DNA of 64,000 nt. Source: an uncultured Gemmataceae bacterium. Lineage in GTDB: Bacteria; Planctomycetota; Planctomycetia; Gemmatales; Gemmataceae. Of the stretch, positions 59,684-64,000 are shown in pieces. The position numbers were made by a program, and so were the translations under genes. The notes under the pieces were generated by a model. That model searched no databases. It saw nothing but the letters and a program-made list of their open reading frames with translations, and was not told the DNA's origin. Each line of letters starts with the position of its first letter. Within the stretch, counting starts at the first letter, position 1. The stretch spans positions 320,777 to 384,776 of the forward strand of contig CALDUY010000020.1 in the NCBI GenBank assembly GCA_937923405.1, written 5' to 3'.

Positions 59684-62023
59684 TTATCTTGACGACAACG
59701 GCTTCCAAAATGGTGCCCAGGCCAGACCGAAGTGCGTGATGCGGATGTCGCTCTTGCGTGGTTTGATCTGTAGTTCGTCGGCAATGCCAGCCAGCCGACG
59801 ACAGCGTTCGATGATTTCGTTCTTCTTGGCTTCAAAGTCGGCTTCCAGACGGGCCACTCGATCACTACTGCCGCGTGCCGTCGATTGGCTCGCCGCCTCA
59901 ATTTTCGGAGCGAATTTGATCCGTTCGAGCGAAATCTGTTCATCACGTCTGCGTTCGGCAGCTTCCTTACAGCGCTGTCGAAATGTTGTCAGCCCCTCAC
60001 CAGGCCGACTCACCAACTCCAACTCTTCGTTTTTCCAGAGTTGCAGCTTTCGCGTGCCGTAGAGATACTCGTGGAACGCCTTCTCCAATGCTCGCAGTTT
60101 CCTCGCCGTATCGATTGATTCGGGAATGGCGGCCCACAACGCGCCAGGTTGAGGCTTCTCGACTGGTTGCACGGAAATGACCATCGCTTGTGACCAATCC
60201 ACTGGCATTCCCACAGCAGGAGCGCGAGCCAAAAGACGGATCGTCTCGGTGTATTCGTCTCCAGCGCGTTTGTCGATCTGAAAAGTGACTTCGGCAAAGC
60301 CGAGCAGCCAGGGCTGATACTCCAGCTGAAAGCCAGGCTTGGCCGCCACCACGGGCAGGAAAAACTGTTGCACGTCATGAGGCAGGACCGGAGGACCGCT
60401 GCAAGTGGGTTTGGCCGCGACACCTGTCTGGCGGCTGGGCGGGGCAATCAGTTGGGCCACTTGGGCCATTGGCGCAGCGTTCCGCACCGTGTCCCAGGGA
60501 TCGTGACCGCATTCTGGACAGCGATTGCCGACACCAGGTTGCAATTCCCCGCCGCAGTGGTTGCACAGCTTGGTGGCCATCGCCGCTCCGCTTTGGTCGC
60601 GACGACGAATCGGTTCCGTAACTCGTTGGATCTCCTCGCGAGTCATCGGGCCACGCAGATAGCTCAATGCCCAGCGTGTCTGAAAAAGTTTCGGCTGGCC
60701 CTGATGGATGTTGTGATAAAGAAATATTCGATTGCTCAAGGAGGAAATTACTCGTTCCAGATAATTACGATCCGTCATGGTGCCATGCTCAGCGGAGACG
60801 CTCTCCAAGCCTTCGAGTAAGCGTGCCTTGTCACGTTCGGTCTGGAGTTTGCCGACGAACCAAGTGCCCGCGTTGGATAACGCTTTGTAGTCTAGATCGA
60901 CGGGATTTTGCGTGGCCAACAACACACCAACGCCGAATGCTCGCGCCTGCTTCAGTAACGTCAGCAAAGGCTGCTTGCTCGGCGGATTGCCCGGGTGGGG
61001 CGGCAGATAGCCAAACACCTCGTCGAAGTACAGAATCGCACGCAGGTTGGTTGTGCCGGGCTGGCGACGTGTCCAGGCCAACATCTCGTCGAGCAACAAA
61101 GTCGTGAAGAACATCCGCTGGTTGTCATCCAGATGCGCCAAATAGAAAATCAGATGTTGTGGCCGACCGTTGCGATAGAGCATCGCTCCCAGATCCAAGG
61201 CCTCCCCTTGGGTCCAAGTGGTGAAGATCGGCGAAGCAAGCATGTTGTTCAGCTGCGAGGCAAACTTCTGGCGATCGCGCGCGGGGAAGAACGTCTCCAG
61301 GTTGTACGCGCCCACCGTGCGAATTGGCGGAGACTGAATCTGCTGGATCAACCGCGTCAGGTCAAGATCGCGCTGATGCGTCCAGGCGTGATTGAGCAGT
61401 TGCGCTACCAGCACATGCTCGCGCGACTGGACAGGGTCGGCGCTGATGCCCGACAGCCCCAGTAACGCCGTTGCCGTGGCGTTGATTTTGTGGGTCAAAT
61501 CTTCCAGGGGCATCTTGGCCCGGGGGGCGGCAAATGTCCGCAGGATCGACAGCGGCAAACCAGCCTCACTGCCCGGCGTGTATAGACGAAAGTCGGTATG
61601 CTGCGTTAGCTCCCGGACACGTTCCGGCTTTTGGCCTGTCTCACGCAATCCCTGTTTCCAGCGTTCCGACAGCTGCTGAGCGTATTGTTCGATTGTCAAA
61701 TTCTTGGCCCGCGCATCTTCGGGCCGCAACCATTTGACGAAATGACTCGGAGCATACTCAGGAAACTGTAACAGCAAGTTCGTCAAGTCGCCCTTGGGAT
61801 CGATGATGACCGCCGGGATGCCGTCGATCGCCGCCTCTTCGAGCAGAGTGATCGAGAGGCCGGTCTTGCCCGAACCGGTCATGCCGACGATGACGCCATG
61901 TGTGGTCAGGTTGCGAGCATCATACAGGATGAGTTGGTCACTGGGCTGCTTCGCCCCCAGATCATACTCTTTGCCAAGATAGAAGCAGGCAGGAATGTCG
62001 ATGCTCTGATGCACTTCGGCCAC
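59684..62023 (-). CDS. HerA/DUF87-like ATPase with zinc ribbon
   Basis: The 779-residue product starts at the GTG at 62023 after AGGAGG with 8 nt spacing. It has Walker A GMTGSGKTG (Lys about residue 53), IDPKGDLTNLL, Walker B ILYFDEVFGYLPP (about 326-338), and the arginine-type motif LLATQNPVDLDYKAL, as in HerA/VirB4-type motors. A zinc ribbon (CNHCGG...CPECG, about 486-506) separates it from a C-terminal part with coiled coil. It is a likely hexameric DNA or protein translocation ATPase; no NurA nuclease is present, so the role is open. Confidence 0.82.
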   Translation of the reverse strand: MAEVHQSIDIPACFYLGKEYDLGAKQPSDQLILYDARNLTTHGVIVGMTGSGKTGLSITLLEEAAIDGIPAVIIDPKGDLTNLLLQFPEYAPSHFVKWLRPEDARAKNLTIEQYAQQLSERWKQGLRETGQKPERVRELTQHTDFRLYTPGSEAGLPLSILRTFAAPRAKMPLEDLTHKINATATALLGLSGISADPVQSREHVLVAQLLNHAWTHQRDLDLTRLIQQIQSPPIRTVGAYNLETFFPARDRQKFASQLNNMLASPIFTTWTQGEALDLGAMLYRNGRPQHLIFYLAHLDDNQRMFFTTLLLDEMLAWTRRQPGTTNLRAILYFDEVFGYLPPHPGNPPSKQPLLTLLKQARAFGVGVLLATQNPVDLDYKALSNAGTWFVGKLQTERDKARLLEGLESVSAEHGTMTDRNYLERVISSLSNRIFLYHNIHQGQPKLFQTRWALSYLRGPMTREEIQRVTEPIRRRDQSGAAMATKLCNHCGGELQPGVGNRCPECGHDPWDTVRNAAPMAQVAQLIAPPSRQTGVAAKPTCSGPPVLPHDVQQFFLPVVAAKPGFQLEYQPWLLGFAEVTFQIDKRAGDEYTETIRLLARAPAVGMPVDWSQAMVISVQPVEKPQPGALWAAIPESIDTARKLRALEKAFHEYLYGTRKLQLWKNEELELVSRPGEGLTTFRQRCKEAAERRRDEQISLERIKFAPKIEAASQSTARGSSDRVARLEADFEAKKNEIIERCRRLAGIADELQIKPRKSDIRITHFGLAWAPFWKPLSSR

Positions 62024-62194
62024 GGGGCGGTCCTCCTGAGTCGAGATTGGATGCCATATTATGTCGAGCCATATGCCGAAATGCAAAGGCAGCCGATGGT
62101 TCCGCACGTAACCGTTCGCTGCGTTGATCGGGCTGCAACCCCAGCGAAGTCGCCCAACTGACCCCGTCTACCGGATACCCCGTCAGCGACTCGG

Positions 62195-64000
62195 TCAGAC
62201 GATTTCGTCCATCTCGTTGAATTCCAGATAATGCAGATGGCGATAGAGTTTGTTGCGACTGAGCAAGTCGCGGTGGCTGCCGCTGTCGACGATCTTGCCT
62301 CGGTTGATGAGGTAGATCGTGTTGCACGCTTTCAAGGTCGAGATGCGATGGGGCAGAAAGATCGTCGTTCGCCCTGGAAGGAACCGCGTGAGCGTGTCGT
62401 CGAGCAGGTGTTTGGTATCTTCGTCAAGATCTGATTCCGGTTCTTCCAGGATCAGCAAAGCAGGATCGCGAAGGATAGCACGAGCCAGAGCGATGCGGTA
62501 CTGCTCACTCAGACTCAGGGGATGGCCTAGCTCGCCAATCGGCGTCTCGTAGCCTTCGGGCAGTCGCTGGATGAAGTTGTGAGCATGAGCCATCTTCGCT
62601 GCCTCGATGATGCGCGGCATGGTGTAAGACGGATCACCACAACCGATGTTATCACGCACTGTGTCATGAAATACCAGGTTGTGCATCATGACCACGCCGA
62701 CCTGAGCGCGAAGCGAGTCGAGCGTCACCCAACGCAAGTTGTGCTGATCGATGCGGATTTCTCCCGAAGTCGGATCGAGCAGCCGCGGAATCAGATAAAC
62801 CAGAGCGTGTAAGTCCTGTACATCGGAGCCAACCAAGCCGACTCGCTGTCCCGCCGGTATGGTGAACGAGACGTTCTCGAGCAGGACACGGTTGCTGCCC
62901 GAATCCCGCAGGGTAACACCGTCAAATTCGAGTTGTTTGCTTAACGGTGGCAGAAACTCGGCTCCGACGACCTGACCTACTTCGCCGCGACGGTCAAGGA
63001 AGCCGAACACCTGCTCGGCGGCTTCCTTACCGCGCTTCAATAGCTTGCGTGCCTCCAGCCATTTCCCAGCGGGTCGCACCAAGCTCACCAGGGTAACGAG
63101 CAGTACGAAGGCCGCCGACGCCGACAGTTGTCCGTAGAGCGTCAACAACCCGCCGACGTAGACGAGAATCAAAATGGCCCCGCCGGCTAGCAATACCAGG
63201 GCCGGCTGCGCCACTGCCTCGCCCCGATGACGGAGCCGCTGAATCTGGCCATAGCGGGCCAGTTGCCGTTCGATGCGTGCCTGGTTGAACTGTTCCATCA
63301 GATAGCACTTGACCAGACGCATCAGCATGAGACTTTCGCGGATAATAGTCAGTCGCTCCGCGGCTACATCGTTGGCCCGGCGCAGCTGAGCGCGATTGGC
63401 CGCCACCAGTCGCATGCCGACATACCAGATCAAGATCGAAAAGGCGATGAACGCCAACGCCAACAGGGGATCCACGAGAATGGCGAAGAGTAGTAACAAT
63501 GCAAACGTGATCGGTTCGCGGTAGTAAACCGTTAAGTAGGTATAGAGTCCATCGTGCAAGGCCTCGATGTGGCGGGTGAGGATGCTGACGGCCTCGCTAG
63601 GGCCAAGGGCACGAATGGCCAGCGTGCCAAGGCGAAAGGTGTGATGATAGACCGCGCGGCGAAGTCGATTGGTGGCCTCGACCGTGGCCCGAGCCGCCAT
63701 CTCGCGATTGATCATGACCAGTACGCCCCAGATCAACCCAAAAATAGCGGCCAGCACGCCCAGCCCGGTGAGATAGGTCGGCAGCCAGCGTTGTTCCAGC
63801 GGGGCGTTCCACATCCAGGTATTCCAGCGAGCTAACCAGGGAATCGGCGTCCAGAAGCGTCCGCTGGCGGCCTCACGCACGACCAGACTGAGGACACCAT
63901 GATCGGACTGATCCATTTCCCACCCCGAGCGAGTCGAGGAATTGGGGAGAAACACCCGCTCCACCGCTGCTTTGCCGACGCGATCGTTGAGGATGTCGTA
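62195..64000 (-). CDS. ABC exporter with degenerate nucleotide-binding domain, N-terminus outside window
   Basis: The frame is open to the right edge (YDILNDRVGKAAVERVF...), so the N-terminus lies beyond 64000; 601 residues are visible. An exporter-type transmembrane domain of about six helices (to about nt 63060) is followed by an NBD-like domain. Key motifs are lost: Walker A reads GLVGSDVQDLHA (62840-62800) with no GKS/T, the signature reads LSLSEQYRIALARA in place of LSGGQ, and Walker B reads LLILEEPESDLD. The H-loop FLPHRISTLK is kept. ATP hydrolysis is therefore doubtful. It may pair with an active half-transporter. Confidence 0.75.
   Translation of the reverse strand, partial: YDILNDRVGKAAVERVFLPNSSTRSGWEMDQSDHGVLSLVVREAASGRFWTPIPWLARWNTWMWNAPLEQRWLPTYLTGLGVLAAIFGLIWGVLVMINREMAARATVEATNRLRRAVYHHTFRLGTLAIRALGPSEAVSILTRHIEALHDGLYTYLTVYYREPITFALLLLFAILVDPLLALAFIAFSILIWYVGMRLVAANRAQLRRANDVAAERLTIIRESLMLMRLVKCYLMEQFNQARIERQLARYGQIQRLRHRGEAVAQPALVLLAGGAILILVYVGGLLTLYGQLSASAAFVLLVTLVSLVRPAGKWLEARKLLKRGKEAAEQVFGFLDRRGEVGQVVGAEFLPPLSKQLEFDGVTLRDSGSNRVLLENVSFTIPAGQRVGLVGSDVQDLHALVYLIPRLLDPTSGEIRIDQHNLRWVTLDSLRAQVGVVMMHNLVFHDTVRDNIGCGDPSYTMPRIIEAAKMAHAHNFIQRLPEGYETPIGELGHPLSLSEQYRIALARAILRDPALLILEEPESDLDEDTKHLLDDTLTRFLPGRTTIFLPHRISTLKACNTIYLINRGKIVDSGSHRDLLSRNKLYRHLHYLEFNEMDEIV

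Noticed and set aside
1..64000. CRISPR arrays, tRNA or rRNA genes, insertion sequences, prophage
   Set aside because: No regularly spaced repeats, cloverleaf-like sequences, transposase frames or phage structural genes were recognised on either strand.

Overview
The window looks like chromosomal DNA of a planctomycete, probably of the Gemmata lineage (Gemmatales), although no rRNA is present to confirm this. Family-level clues are a giant secreted protein opening with the planctomycete LEDRLAP-type N-terminal motif, a DUF1570 metalloprotease, a CxxCH planctomycete-type cytochrome, an Lpg1974/BBP7-type outer-membrane barrel, a PEP-CTERM protein, a DUF1028 protein, a Hanks-type kinase, PQQ-propeller lipoproteins and LpxB. 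Base composition is evenly GC-rich. I see no tRNA, rRNA, CRISPR array, insertion sequence or prophage.

Layout. 1-13653 (minus) is one uninterrupted reading frame that runs off the left edge: the first 4551 residues of a giant mosaic surface protein with autotransporter-type beta-strand repeats, BNR-like propeller segments, a repeated module of about 65 residues and an array of bacterial Ig-like domains. 14078-20981 is an envelope quality-control region: two HtrA-like proteases, an outer-membrane barrel, SppA, a BamE/SmpA-like protein, a DksA/TraR-like regulator behind a good sigma-54-type promoter, and a 34-residue membrane microprotein. 21328-31242 holds a c-type cytochrome, a DUF1570 protease, a nucleoside-hydrolase homologue with lost active-site residues, trpD, lexA, an arginase-like and a YkgJ-like protein, an MFS transporter and a lipase.

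31395-38448 is largely amino-acid metabolism (a beta-hydroxyacid dehydrogenase, ilvD, hisC, hisB) plus a U32 peptidase. 38577-39383 carries three consecutive small lysine-rich lipoproteins. 39392-46027 has a squalene-cyclase-like repeat protein, two unrecognised secreted proteins, an LplT-like transporter fused to a degenerate acyltransferase-like domain, and a Ser/Thr kinase. 46274-48491 has an orphan beta-class DNA methyltransferase overlapping a siroheme-type dehydrogenase, then a site-2 protease. 48695-51573 is a DevBCA/MacAB-like export operon. 52302-64000 contains a PQQ propeller, pyruvate kinase, a PEP-CTERM protein, lpxB, DUF1028, an SPFH protein, a HerA-like ATPase and, running off the right edge, an ABC exporter whose nucleotide-binding motifs are degenerate.

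Genes are compact. Several convergent pairs overlap at their stops, and several starts are GTG or TTG with strong Shine-Dalgarno sequences. The most unusual items are the giant gene and its higher-order repeats, the lysine-rich lipoprotein trio, the degenerate nucleoside hydrolase, ABC and acyltransferase domains, a polyproline mini-ORF coupled to the cytochrome gene, a duplicated ribosome-binding site, and the sigma-54-type promoter. No single locus is an obvious new multi-gene system.
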